22,492 nucleotides of DNA from Hyphomicrobiales bacterium (GTDB taxonomy: Bacteria; Pseudomonadota; Alphaproteobacteria; Rhizobiales; Xanthobacteraceae). Location of the stretch: positions 1 through 22,492 of the forward strand of contig JAHFPO010000019.1 in NCBI GenBank assembly GCA_023266695.1, read 5' to 3'. Both the position numbers and the translations under genes were made by a program. Of this stretch, positions 7,969-16,596 are shown piece after piece (within the stretch, counting starts at the first letter, position 1; the number at the start of each line of letters is the position of its first letter). The notes under the pieces are model-generated. The model was not told the DNA's origin. It worked only from the letters and a program-made list of their open reading frames with translations, and ran no database searches.

Positions 7969-10900
7969 TCACTCCGCGGCGGGCCGCGCGACGCGCCATT
8001 GCGCCAGAAAGGCGCGCAGGGCCGCAGGCTTCACCGGCTTGTGCAGCACCTGAATGTCCTTCGCCCGCGCGCCGTCGCGTACCGTCGGACTGCGATCGGC
8101 GGTGACGAGAGCGGCGGGAAGGACACCGCCGAACTTGAGCCGCAGCGTTACCACGGCGTCGATGCCATTGCCTTCGTCGAGATGATAATCGACGAGTAAC
8201 GCGTCCGGACGCAGGTCCCGGTCGCGGATCGTGGCAAGCGCAGCTTCGAGATCGAATGCGGTCAACACCTGACAGCCCCATCCCATGAGCAACGCCTCCA
8301 TGCCGGCGAGCACTTGCGGCTCGTTTTCGATGCAAAGCACCACGATGCCCTCGAGCGGCGTCGCCGGGAGCGGCACATCCGGCCTGAGCGTCTCGACACC
8401 CGCCGTGGCCTCGGCGATCGGCAGCTCCACCGAGAATGTCGACCCTTTGTTGTGCGTGGAAAGCAGCGTGATCTTGTGGTCGAGGATACGGGCGATGCGC
8501 TCGACGATGGAAAGCCCGAGCCCGAGGCCGCGCGCGGCTTTCGCGCCTTGGTCGAGCCGTTGGAATTCCTTGAAGATCACCTTGTGCTTCGAGTTCGGAA
8601 TGCCGAGGCCGGTATCGGTGATCTCGATGCGCACACGTCCTTTGCTGCGGCGGCAGCCGACCAGCACCCGGCCCTTCGGGGTATATTTGATGGCGTTGGA
8701 GACGAGATTTTGCAACAGCCGGCGCAATAACCGCCGGTCCGATTGCACTGCGAACGAGGAAGGCATGAACATGAGCTCGAGGCCTTTCTCGGCCGCTAGC
8801 GGTGCGAATTCGACCTTGAGCTGGCCGAGAATTTCGCCGATACGGAAAGTCGAGATTTCTGGCTGCATCGCACCGGTATCGAGGCGCGAAATGTCCAAGA
8901 GCGCCCCCAGAATCTCCTCCACCGCCTCAAGCGAGGCGTCGACATTGGCGGCGAGCTTCGCCTCTTCTCCGTGGCGCTCCCGCTCGACCAGACTCGTCGC
9001 ATAGAGCCGCGCCGCGTTCAGCGGCTGCAGGATGTCGTGGCTCGCCGCGGCGAGGAAGCGCGTCTTCGAGATATTGGCCTCGTCGGCCTCCGCCTTGGCG
9101 CGCGCAAGCTCGGCGTTGAGGCGGGTCAATTGCTCGGTACGCTCCTTCACGCGGCGCTCGAGATTTTCGTTGGCGCGCTCCAGTGCCTCGGCCGCCTCGA
9201 CGGTCGGCGTGATGTCGGTATAGGTCACCACGATGCCGCCGTCCGGCATGCGGTTGGAACGCACCTCGACCACGATCCCGTGCTTCGGCAGACGTTCGCG
9301 GAAGGTCTCGGTGCGATTGACGTAGCGCTCGAGCCGGTCGGAGACGAGCTCGTCGGTATCTCCCGCCCCGAAGTCACCCCGCTCGGCCGTGCGGCGCAGG
9401 ATTTCGTCGAGCCCTGCGCCCAGTCGCACGAGGTCCGGCGCCAGATCGAGCATCTCGCCGAATTGACGATTCCAGCAGATGAGCTGCAAGTCTTGGTCGA
9501 AGACCGCGATGCCCTGGCGCGTGTGATTGAGGGCATTCTGCAGGATTTCGCGGTTGTACTGGATCGCTGCCGAAGCATCGTCGAGAAGCTTGAGCGCGGC
9601 TTCGGTCGTCACCGTGCCCTTGCGCAACAAGAGCGAAAGCACGAGCCGCGAGGAGGCCGCGCCGATCGCCGAGGCAAGAATATGCTCGGCATAGCGCAGC
9701 AAATGGATATCGGCTTCGAGCTTGGGATCGAGCGACATGCGGCGCGTCTGTGCGAAACTCTCGAAGGAATGCCGTGTACGCTCCTCGCCGAGATAGCGCG
9801 CCACCGTCGTCACGAGTTCTTCGATGGTGACCGACGAGCGCCAAAGCCGGAAACTCGGCGCGATCGGCGCGCTCTCGGAGCGGACGAATATGTTCGCCTG
9901 CAACCGCTCGATCGGCGCGGCAGAGGTAAGAAGCGAGCCGCCGATGAAGACGATGACGTTGAGCCCGAGGCTCCAGAACACGCCATGCGTAAGCGGCGCG
10001 GCATCGAGCCCGAACAGCGCTTGCGGCCGCAGGATCTGGATGCCGAACAGACCGAAATCGAGAATGGTGCGGTCGATCAAGCCCGCAGCGACGAAGCTCG
10101 GCAACAACAGCGTATAAGCCCAAATACCGACGCCGATCGCCAGACCCGCGATGGCGCCGCGCGCGGTCGCGCGTTGCCAGAATAAACCGCCGAAGAAAGC
10201 CGGGCCGAATTGGGCAACCGCGGCGAAGGAGAGCAGGCCGATCTGGGCAAGCTGCGCCTCGCCCGCGAGGTGATAGTAGAAATATGCAAGCAACAGCACA
10301 CAGAAGATCGAAAAACGCCGCGCTCGCAACAGGAGCGCGCCCATGTCTTCGCTTCGCGCCGGTTTTGGTTTCGCGCCGCGTCCGCGCAGCATCAGCGGCA
10401 CCACAATGTCGTTCGAGACCATGATGGCGACGGCGACGCTCTCGACGATGACCATGGCGGTCGCCGCCGAAAGACCGCCGACAAAAGCGAACAAGGCAAG
10501 CCAGTCCGCCCCCGCGTGAAGCGGCAAAGCAAGCATGAACATGTCGCTGTTGACCGTCCCCTGGGGGAACAGGAGCAGCCCCGCGACTGCAATCGGCACG
10601 ACAAACAGATTGATGAGAACGAGATAGAGCGGGAACAGCCAAGCCGCGCGGCGCAATCCGTCCTCGCCGTTGTTCTCCACGACCGTGACATGGAACTGGC
10701 GCGGGAGCAGAACGATGCACAGGCAGGACAGCACCGTCATCGTGATCCAATTCGCCGGATTAATCCCGCTGGTGAAGATCGGCAGGATGTCGTTGCGCTC
10801 GGCCGCTCTTGCAAAAAGGTCTTGCGGGCCATCGAACAAATAGAAGATGACGAACAGACCGACGACCAGAAAGGCGACGAGCTTCACCAGGGATTCGGTC

Positions 10901-11490
10901 GCGATCGCGAGCATCAAGCCTTCCTGGTGCTCGGTCGCGTCGATGTGGCGGGTGCCAAACAGGACAGCGAAGACGGCCATGGTGATGGCGACGAGGATGG
11001 CAAGGTCGCCGAACATCGGCATATTCGCGCCGCTGGCCTGAGCGTGGCCGAGGATGGTGAGGAGGGAGATGGAGACCGCCTTGAGCTGCAGGGCGATGTA
11101 GGGAACGGCTCCGATCACCGCGACGACGGTGACGATGACCGCGACCACCTGGCTCTTGCCGTAGCGCGCAGCCATGAAATCGGCGATCGAGGTGATGTTC
11201 TGCGCCTTGGCAAGCCGTATGATCTTGAGGATCAGCGGATAGCCGAGCCCGATCATCAGAATCGGCCCGATATAGATGGTGAGGAAATCCAGTCCCTGCC
11301 GCGAGGACAGGCCCACCGAACCGAAAAACGTCCACGACGTGCAATAGACCGCGAGCGAAAGGGGATAGATCAGCGGACGGCTGGTGCGCTCGCCGGAGCC
11401 CGCGCGTACACGATCGCCGTAGCTCGCGACGGCGAACAGAAAGCCAATATAGGCAAGCGCAACACCGACGACGACCCAGCCTTGCAGCAT
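7969..11490 (-). CDS. Hybrid sensor histidine kinase with sodium:solute symporter domain (CrbS/MxtR-like)
   Basis: This encodes 1173 residues. Residues 1 to about 520 form an SSS/SLC5-like transporter domain with some 13 hydrophobic segments. A linker region follows, then a PAS domain (about 645-755, HTRQGIAVFDQDLQLICWN), a coiled coil (about 760-805) and the HisKA domain with His818 in AASHDILQPL. The HATPase domain (about 910-1025) carries NLVSNAIKYTP, DTGLGIP and GLGLGLSIV. A C-terminal receiver has the phospho-acceptor Asp1101 in LLVDYHLDEG and the lysine in HKPVKP. This is the CbrA/CrbS architecture, in which the transporter part is thought to couple solute movement to kinase activity. 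The ATG at 11490 has CAGGAG upstream; an earlier in-frame start at 11547 would add a non-typical polar leader. It probably phosphorylates the convergently encoded LuxR-type regulator. Confidence 0.93.
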   Translation of the reverse strand: MLQGWVVVGVALAYIGFLFAVASYGDRVRAGSGERTSRPLIYPLSLAVYCTSWTFFGSVGLSSRQGLDFLTIYIGPILMIGLGYPLILKIIRLAKAQNITSIADFMAARYGKSQVVAVIVTVVAVIGAVPYIALQLKAVSISLLTILGHAQASGANMPMFGDLAILVAITMAVFAVLFGTRHIDATEHQEGLMLAIATESLVKLVAFLVVGLFVIFYLFDGPQDLFARAAERNDILPIFTSGINPANWITMTVLSCLCIVLLPRQFHVTVVENNGEDGLRRAAWLFPLYLVLINLFVVPIAVAGLLLFPQGTVNSDMFMLALPLHAGADWLALFAFVGGLSAATAMVIVESVAVAIMVSNDIVVPLMLRGRGAKPKPARSEDMGALLLRARRFSIFCVLLLAYFYYHLAGEAQLAQIGLLSFAAVAQFGPAFFGGLFWQRATARGAIAGLAIGVGIWAYTLLLPSFVAAGLIDRTILDFGLFGIQILRPQALFGLDAAPLTHGVFWSLGLNVIVFIGGSLLTSAAPIERLQANIFVRSESAPIAPSFRLWRSSVTIEELVTTVARYLGEERTRHSFESFAQTRRMSLDPKLEADIHLLRYAEHILASAIGAASSRLVLSLLLRKGTVTTEAALKLLDDASAAIQYNREILQNALNHTRQGIAVFDQDLQLICWNRQFGEMLDLAPDLVRLGAGLDEILRRTAERGDFGAGDTDELVSDRLERYVNRTETFRERLPKHGIVVEVRSNRMPDGGIVVTYTDITPTVEAAEALERANENLERRVKERTEQLTRLNAELARAKAEADEANISKTRFLAAASHDILQPLNAARLYATSLVERERHGEEAKLAANVDASLEAVEEILGALLDISRLDTGAMQPEISTFRIGEILGQLKVEFAPLAAEKGLELMFMPSSFAVQSDRRLLRRLLQNLVSNAIKYTPKGRVLVGCRRSKGRVRIEITDTGLGIPNSKHKVIFKEFQRLDQGAKAARGLGLGLSIVERIARILDHKITLLSTHNKGSTFSVELPIAEATAGVETLRPDVPLPATPLEGIVVLCIENEPQVLAGMEALLMGWGCQVLTAFDLEAALATIRDRDLRPDALLVDYHLDEGNGIDAVVTLRLKFGGVLPAALVTADRSPTVRDGARAKDIQVLHKPVKPAALRAFLAQWRVARPAAE

Positions 11491-11495
11491 CGGAA

Positions 11496-11501
11496 CTCCT
11501 G
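11496..11501 (-). promoter_or_regulatory. Shine-Dalgarno CAGGAG of the hybrid kinase
   Basis: The minus strand reads CAGGAGTTCCG directly before the ATG at 11490. This places the start at the beginning of the first transmembrane segment (MLQGWVVVGVALAYIGF). Confidence 0.6.
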
Positions 11502-11597
11502 GGCCACTCTGCCTGAGCGGGCGGCAATTTCCTTGGCAGGTGATCATAGCCCGCCAAAGTTGTCCATGCCGGGCGCGGCGCCCGCACCGGAGACGCC

Positions 11598-12236
11598 ATG
11601 GGAATATTCGACTGGTTCCGACGCCCGCCGCCGATCGCGGACGGCTCGGCGCTCATCGACTATCTCGACACGCGTGCCGCCTATCTCATCCAGAGGGGCA
11701 TCTTCGAATTCGCCCACGCCTGCACAGGGCTTGCATTCAATAAATTGATGCAGGATGCGGCCTTCGTTGAGGCAATTGATAAATCACGCTGGGCTTCCTA
11801 TCCGCTCGGGTTGTCCACGGTTTCTGAAATGATACACGGTGTGCTTCGCACCGAGGCGAATGGGGCGATGCCGCTCGCCGAAGCACTTCAAGGCGCTGCT
11901 TTTGAGGCCTTTGACCGCTATCCGGTTCCGGTGCTGCTCGGGGCCGAGGCATGGGCAACGGAGCGCGCCGACCTCGGCCAGCGGGTGATCGGCATTGCGC
12001 TGCACCCGCCCAAGGCGGTCAAAGACATCCCGCTTGCGGTCGTCCCCAAATTCTCCGAGCGGTTGCCGATCCACGAACAAATTCGCGGCGATGATCAGGA
12101 GATCATCACCAATCATCTGCGCATGATTCTCATCCGCTTGTATGACGATTTCGTCCAGCGTGCCGACACGGCCGCGCTCGTAGCCGAACTCGGCGTTGCC
12201 CGTGCAGTGGGCGGGACGAAAGCGGCGCGCGGCTGA
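11598..12236 (+). CDS. Conserved-looking protein of unknown function, 212 residues
   Basis: I do not recognise a family. The start MGIFDWFRRPPP is followed by a mostly helical, mixed-charge protein without signal peptide or membrane segment. Two stretches look structured: ALIDYLDTRAAYLIQRGIFE near the N-terminus, and a C-terminal helix ITNHLRMILIRLYDDFVQRA. GGAG stands before the ATG. It is divergent from the hybrid kinase (107-base gap, which must hold promoters for both) and its stop is 11 bases before the GTG of the exonuclease-CBS-DUF294 gene. The two are therefore very probably one operon, and this protein could be a partner or substrate of the enzyme. Codon use matches the neighbours. 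Confidence 0.8.
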   Translation: MGIFDWFRRPPPIADGSALIDYLDTRAAYLIQRGIFEFAHACTGLAFNKLMQDAAFVEAIDKSRWASYPLGLSTVSEMIHGVLRTEANGAMPLAEALQGAAFEAFDRYPVPVLLGAEAWATERADLGQRVIGIALHPPKAVKDIPLAVVPKFSERLPIHEQIRGDDQEIITNHLRMILIRLYDDFVQRADTAALVAELGVARAVGGTKAARG

Positions 12237-12247
12237 GGGAGAGGGGT

Positions 12248-14386
12248 GTGGCCGATCGCCTGAGCGCAACTCCTCTTCTCGCGCTCGATGCCGTCGTGCT
12301 CGATACCGAGACGACGAGCCTGGAGCCTGCGCACGCTCGGGTCGTCGAACTTGCCGGCATTCGTCTCGTCTCCGGGCGCATTGATCAGGGTGCGCCATTC
12401 CATGCGCTGATCAACCCGGGCGAGCCGATCCCGGCGATATCGACCTCGATTCACGGCATCGATGAAACGCGCATCAAAGACGCGCCAGCTTTTATCACGG
12501 TCTGGCAGGATTTTATTTCCTTCCTCGGCGAGTCCGTCGTCGTCGGCCACACCACCGGCTACGACCTTGCCGTGCTTTTGCGCGAATGTGAACGCGTTGG
12601 AATTCCCTTCCGTGTGCCACGCACAATCGACGTGCGGCTCCTTTCCGAGATAGTCGAGCCGGACCTTGCCGGTTTCTCGCTCGAGAAGCTCGCTGCCTGG
12701 CTCAATGTCGAAGTCGAGAACCGTCATTCCGCGCGCGGTGATGCGCTGACCACCGCGCGGATTTTCACGGCCCTCGTTCCACATTTACGCGAGTATGGCA
12801 TCCGTACCTTCGCTGAAGCCGAGACCGCCTGCCGGGAACTTTCGGAAGTCATTGCCGTTCACCATCGCGCTGGCTGGGTCGAATCGAAGCAAGTGACGGC
12901 CCGTATCGATACCGAACGCACGCTCACCCGCCTCGACACTTATGCCTATCGCCACCGTGTGCGGGAGGTGATGTCTGCGCCGCCCATTGTTATAGCGCCG
13001 ACCACCAGCATCGAGACGGTGCTCCATCTGCTCGCCAAGAAAAAGGTGAGCTCGGTTTTCGTTGCACCGGAAGCATCCGATCCTGAGGCGGGGCCCCATC
13101 TCGCCGCCAGGACCGGCATCGTCACCGAGCGCGACATGCTGCGTGCCATGGACGAGCGCGGAACCGCTGTGATCGCAGCCGAGGTTGGCTCGATCGCGAG
13201 CCGTCCGCTCGCCAGCGTGCCGGCCGACGCCTTCGTCTATCGGGCGATCGGCCGCATGGACCGGCTGAAGATCCGTCACCTTGGCGTCGTCAACGAAGCG
13301 GGCCTCGTCGTCGGCGCGCTCTCGGCGCGCGATCTACTGCGCCTGCGCGCACGCGATGCCGTACGCCTGGACGACGAGATCGACGAGGCGAAAGATGTGC
13401 ATGAGCTCGGCCGCGCCTGGGCTAAGTTGCCCGCGGTCGCCCGCGGGCTCCTTGCCGAAGATGTCGATGCACGCAACGCCGCGGCCGTCATCTCCAGCGA
13501 ACTCGGCGCGCTCACTCGCCGCGCCGCGATCCTCGCCGAGGAACGCATGCGTGTGGCGGGGCTTGGTTCCCTACCTGTTCCCTATGCGGTCTTGGTACTC
13601 GGCTCGGCCGGACGCGGCGAAAGCCTGCTCGCCATGGACCAGGACAACGCGATCGTGTTCGCCGCCGGCGATGCCAACGGACCCGAGGATCGCTGGTTTG
13701 CGACGCTTGGCGCCCATCTTGCCGATCTCCTGCACGAAGTCGGCGTTCCCTATTGCAAGGGCGGGGTGATGGCGAAGAATGCCGCCTTTCGCGGCAGCGC
13801 CAAACTCTGGCGTGAGCGGATCAGCAATTGGATCAACCACTCGAGTCCGCGGGATTTGCTTTCGGTCGACATCTTCTTCGACTTTCGCGCCGTGCATGGT
13901 GATGGCGCACTGGCGGAGAGCTTGTGGCGCGAGGCCTATGATCTTGCCAAGGGTGAGATCGGATTTGTGAAACTCTTGGCCGAAGCCGCCGGCCCGTTCG
14001 AACCGCCGATCGGGTTCTTCGGCATCCGCACCGAGAACGGCCGCGTCGATCTGAAGCGCGGCGGCCTGTTCGGGATCGTCGCGACCGCGCGCGTGCTCGC
14101 GATCCGCAATCATGTGGCCGAACATTCGACCCGCGCGCGACTCGAAGGCGTGAAGGCGCTGAAGGTCGGCGCCGAGCGCGATCTCGATGCGCTGATCGAA
14201 GCTCATGGCGTGCTGCTCGCGGCCGTGCTCGACCAGCAGCTCGTCGACATCGCCGCCGGCCGCCCGCCCTCGAACGCGGTCGAACTCAGCCGCATGAGCC
14301 GCGCCGACCAGAAACGTCTCAAACAGGCGCTCCGCTCCCTGAATTATGCCGATGAGATGGTGCGCGATCTCCTCGCCGGCGGGTAA
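12248..14386 (+). CDS. DEDDh exonuclease - CBS pair - DUF294 nucleotidyltransferase-like fusion
   Basis: This encodes 712 residues. Residues about 14-175 are a DnaQ-type 3'-5' exonuclease fold with the full DEDDh set: Asp19 and Glu21 (LDTETTSLEP), Asp106 (GHTTGYDLAVL), His160 and Asp165 (HSARGDALTTARIF). Two CBS motifs follow (about 236-300 and 312-366), which usually bind adenine nucleotides. The DUF294 nucleotidyltransferase-like domain has the GlnD-like G452-S453-x-x-R456 motif with Asp464 and Asp466 (GSAGRGESLLAMDQDNAI). A helical DUF294 C-terminal domain fills about 560-705. The GTG start is preceded by GAGAGGGG and lies 11 bases after the upstream stop. All expected catalytic residues are present, so both activities could be live. 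The substrates are unknown; an adenylate-sensing modifier of a neighbouring protein is a hypothesis only. Confidence 0.9.
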   Translation: MADRLSATPLLALDAVVLDTETTSLEPAHARVVELAGIRLVSGRIDQGAPFHALINPGEPIPAISTSIHGIDETRIKDAPAFITVWQDFISFLGESVVVGHTTGYDLAVLLRECERVGIPFRVPRTIDVRLLSEIVEPDLAGFSLEKLAAWLNVEVENRHSARGDALTTARIFTALVPHLREYGIRTFAEAETACRELSEVIAVHHRAGWVESKQVTARIDTERTLTRLDTYAYRHRVREVMSAPPIVIAPTTSIETVLHLLAKKKVSSVFVAPEASDPEAGPHLAARTGIVTERDMLRAMDERGTAVIAAEVGSIASRPLASVPADAFVYRAIGRMDRLKIRHLGVVNEAGLVVGALSARDLLRLRARDAVRLDDEIDEAKDVHELGRAWAKLPAVARGLLAEDVDARNAAAVISSELGALTRRAAILAEERMRVAGLGSLPVPYAVLVLGSAGRGESLLAMDQDNAIVFAAGDANGPEDRWFATLGAHLADLLHEVGVPYCKGGVMAKNAAFRGSAKLWRERISNWINHSSPRDLLSVDIFFDFRAVHGDGALAESLWREAYDLAKGEIGFVKLLAEAAGPFEPPIGFFGIRTENGRVDLKRGGLFGIVATARVLAIRNHVAEHSTRARLEGVKALKVGAERDLDALIEAHGVLLAAVLDQQLVDIAAGRPPSNAVELSRMSRADQKRLKQALRSLNYADEMVRDLLAGG

Positions 14387-14705
14387 AATGGTGTCGTTCA
14401 GGGCGTGGTGGTGACTCGAACCCTGCCACTTGCTTCATCCGCGAAAGCGAGGGATCGGGTTCGCCCCAACCCTGTCTTTAGCCTGGCGACAGAATCATGC
14501 CAGAAGTTGTATTCTTCATTGAAACGGTTGTACTTTAGCGCAGCCAGAAAATCAGGAAAAACGACTGCAAATCCCTTGGTTTCCTGGTGAGAAAGGTAAT
14601 GCTTTCCGCATTTCTTCGTATATTTTACAAATATTCCGGATGGTATGAAGGTAGTACATCCACGAATCGGCTGTGTGCAAAGCCGTCGATGATAACGACA
14701 GATAT
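14387..14705. other. Intergenic stretch before the FixL-like gene
   Basis: No convincing gene is seen in these 319 bases. A weak hairpin GGGTT-CGCCCC-AACCC at 14459-14474 followed by TGTCTTT may end the upstream transcript. From about 14500 to 14670 the DNA is clearly richer in A and T than its surroundings. A short open frame at 14405-14590 has no family resemblance and is not called. No FixK box (TTGAT-N4-ATCAA) was found by eye. Confidence 0.5.
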
Positions 14706-15887
14706 ATGGAACCCGCGCGCCACCTCAGCCCATCTCCCGCCATGAGGGAAATGGCGCCTTCGGTCATGGAGGCGCGGCTCGCCAGCGTTCTCGACACCGA
14801 GTCCGACGGCATCATCGTCATCGACGAGCAAGCGCACATCCTCGTCTTCAATAAGGCTTGCGAGCGGCTGTTCGGCTTCTCCGCCGAGGAGATGATCGGC
14901 CGCAATATGGCAATGCTTTTCGCAGGGGAAGAAGATGTGCGTACGCACAACTCCCGATTTGGGTGCGCGATCAACGCTGACGATCGGCGCATCAATGGAG
15001 TCGGCCGCGAGGTAAAGGCGCGGCACCGAGATGGAACGATCATCCCGGTGGAACTGGCGATCGGAGTCGCCCTGACGCTCGGAGGTCGCCAGTTCATCGC
15101 CGTATTGCGTGATCTGCGCCCACGCAAGGAGAGCGAACATAGGCTCAGCGAACTGCAAGCCGAGCTGGCACGCATAAGTCGGATCTCGGCGATTGCAGAG
15201 ATGGGCTCGGCGATCGCCCACGAGCTCAATCAACCGCTCACCGCGCTGATGCTCTATCTCCAATCGATGAAACGCCCCGATGACCCGTCAAGCAAGGCGA
15301 AAGCCTTAACGTTGCATGCCATGATCGAAAAGGCGCATACGGAAGCAGAGCGTGCCTGCTCCATCATTCGCCGCATACGGAAATTCGTCGAAAAACGCGG
15401 GCCGGAGCACAAACTCGTCGATCTGCGCCCGCTGATCGACGATGCCATCGAACTCGCCATGGCCGGCCATCGCCACCTCACACGGCTGATCCGGACCGAC
15501 GATCCTGAACTGCCGCTGATGTCGGTTGATCCGGTGCAGTTCCAGCAGGTCGTGGTGAACCTCGTTCGCAATGCGCTCGAAGCCGTCTCCGGCAGCGAGG
15601 ATGCCAAAATCCATGTTTCGACCCGGCGCGATTCGGAACTACTCGAGCTGTCGGTCGAGGACAACGGGCCCGGTATTCCACTCGAAGCGATCGATGACCT
15701 GTTTGATGCGTTCTCGACTTTCAAAGGCAGCGGTCTCGGTCTCGGTCTCGCGATTTCACGGACGATTGCTCAGAACCACGGTGGGGACCTCAAGTTCAAT
15801 CCGGGAAGCGGCGGCCGCGGCACCAATTTCATGTTGACGCTGCCCTTGCAGAGGAAACTCGCAGGAGAGAAATCGATGCAACCGTAA
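14706..15887 (+). CDS. FixL-like PAS sensor histidine kinase, probable haem oxygen sensor
   Basis: This is a soluble 393-residue kinase: a PAS domain (about 30-140), then HisKA with His172 (EMGSAIAHELNQPL), then HATPase (NLVRNALEAV, DNGPGIP, GSGLGLGLAIS). The PAS domain aligns by eye with the FixL haem PAS. His81 falls on the proximal haem ligand (His200 of the Bradyrhizobium FixL) and Arg101 on the distal Arg220, with the same 20-residue spacing. The distal-pocket isoleucines and leucine (I96, and L and I of VELAIG) also match. Positions matching FixL R206 and H214 are changed. It probably binds haem and senses oxygen or a related gas. The ATG at 14706 is chosen as nearest to the family start; GTG 14673 and ATG 14751 are alternatives. 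The partner regulator gene begins 11 bases downstream but is broken. Confidence 0.88.
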   Translation: MEPARHLSPSPAMREMAPSVMEARLASVLDTESDGIIVIDEQAHILVFNKACERLFGFSAEEMIGRNMAMLFAGEEDVRTHNSRFGCAINADDRRINGVGREVKARHRDGTIIPVELAIGVALTLGGRQFIAVLRDLRPRKESEHRLSELQAELARISRISAIAEMGSAIAHELNQPLTALMLYLQSMKRPDDPSSKAKALTLHAMIEKAHTEAERACSIIRRIRKFVEKRGPEHKLVDLRPLIDDAIELAMAGHRHLTRLIRTDDPELPLMSVDPVQFQQVVVNLVRNALEAVSGSEDAKIHVSTRRDSELLELSVEDNGPGIPLEAIDDLFDAFSTFKGSGLGLGLAISRTIAQNHGGDLKFNPGSGGRGTNFMLTLPLQRKLAGEKSMQP

Positions 15888-15898
15888 AGGGGGCGACG

Positions 15899-16201
15899 AT
15901 GTCAGAGCGACAACGGGTGAAAGGTGAAATCTTTCTGGCGGACGACGATCCTGCGCTCCGGGATGCGCTCTCCGTCACCTTCATGCTCGAGGGCTTCCAT
16001 GCGCGCAGCTTTGCCGATGGCGCCTCATTCCTCGCGGTCGCGCGCGAAAGCATACCGGACGCCATCCTGCTCGACGTCAAGATGCCGGGCCCGTCCGGCA
16101 TCGATATCTTGCACGAACTCCATGCGCATCGTGTTGTCCGGCGAGCGTGTTTCCTGATCTTGAATAGGTATGGGATGGATTGCCGCGGTGATGGTATTTA
16201 A
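15899..16201 (+). pseudogene. Truncated FixJ-like response regulator
   Basis: The first 75-80 codons encode the front of a receiver domain of FixJ type: IFLADDDPALRDAL with the acidic pocket, and the phospho-acceptor Asp in LLDVKMPGPSGIDIL. After HELHAH the reading frame leaves the family and ends at a TAA at 16199. The rest of the receiver (the T/S and K positions) and the whole DNA-binding domain are missing. In another frame a short IVLSGERV follows at about 16131, which resembles the next beta strand of FixJ receivers and hints at a small deletion with frameshift before the larger loss. A good ribosome binding site (AAAGGGGG) remains, so a 100-residue product may be made. The break lies close to the 3' end of tRNA-Thr. 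Confidence 0.8.
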
Positions 16202-16245
16202 TTACCGATATGAATTGATGCAGGAAATCAGGAAATATGAAGCTG

Positions 16246-16320
<75 letters not shown>

Positions 16321-16345
16321 GCCTGAGGAGCAAGCAGGCCACAAC

Positions 16346-16501
16346 CTAGCGCATGATCCGGCGAAGTGGAAACCGGTTCGCCGATAAGATCATACGCCGG
16401 ATTAATAAGTTAGCGCGCGAGCCGCAGATAAGTATACGCAATCTGCGCAAGCTTGATTGCGTCCGCAAAACCGGTACCCACTTTTGCTGATCGCGCGCTA
16501 G
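16346..16501. repeat. Inverted pair of divergent CTAG-type repeat units
   Basis: The left unit (from 16346) reads CTAGCGCATGATCC, then AAGTGGAAACCGGTT, then GATAAGATCATACGCC and AAGTTAGCG, matching the order of the main repeat family at lower identity. The right unit is on the opposite strand: from 16501 leftward it reads CTAGCGCGCGATCAGC, then AAAAGTGGGTACCGGTTTTG. The pair therefore has CTAG at both outer ends. It lies 26 bases beyond the tRNA-Thr 5' end. No coding function is seen. Confidence 0.7.
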
Positions 16502-16596
16502 GGCCCCCCGAGCCGCGGCGACCGTGCCATAGGGGGGTAGCCTGCCGCAAGCTTACGGGCTTGCCGGTTGTCGGTCGCGGCGCTACGGCTTCTCCG

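Noticed and set aside
10210..11748. Open plus-strand frame of 512 codons opposite the hybrid kinase
   Set aside because: It is a shadow of the transporter domain codons, has repetitive Asp/Arg/His content and runs into the start of the true gene at 11598.
14396..14425. tRNA-like 3' end (GGTTCGAGTCACCACCA when read on the minus strand)
   Set aside because: The T stem does not pair and no other arms of a cloverleaf are found nearby; it may be chance.
16214..16231. Possible FixK-type box (TTGAT...ATCA) downstream of the fixJ remnant
   Set aside because: The spacing is seven bases instead of four, the second half-site is incomplete and it stands downstream of, not before, the fix genes.
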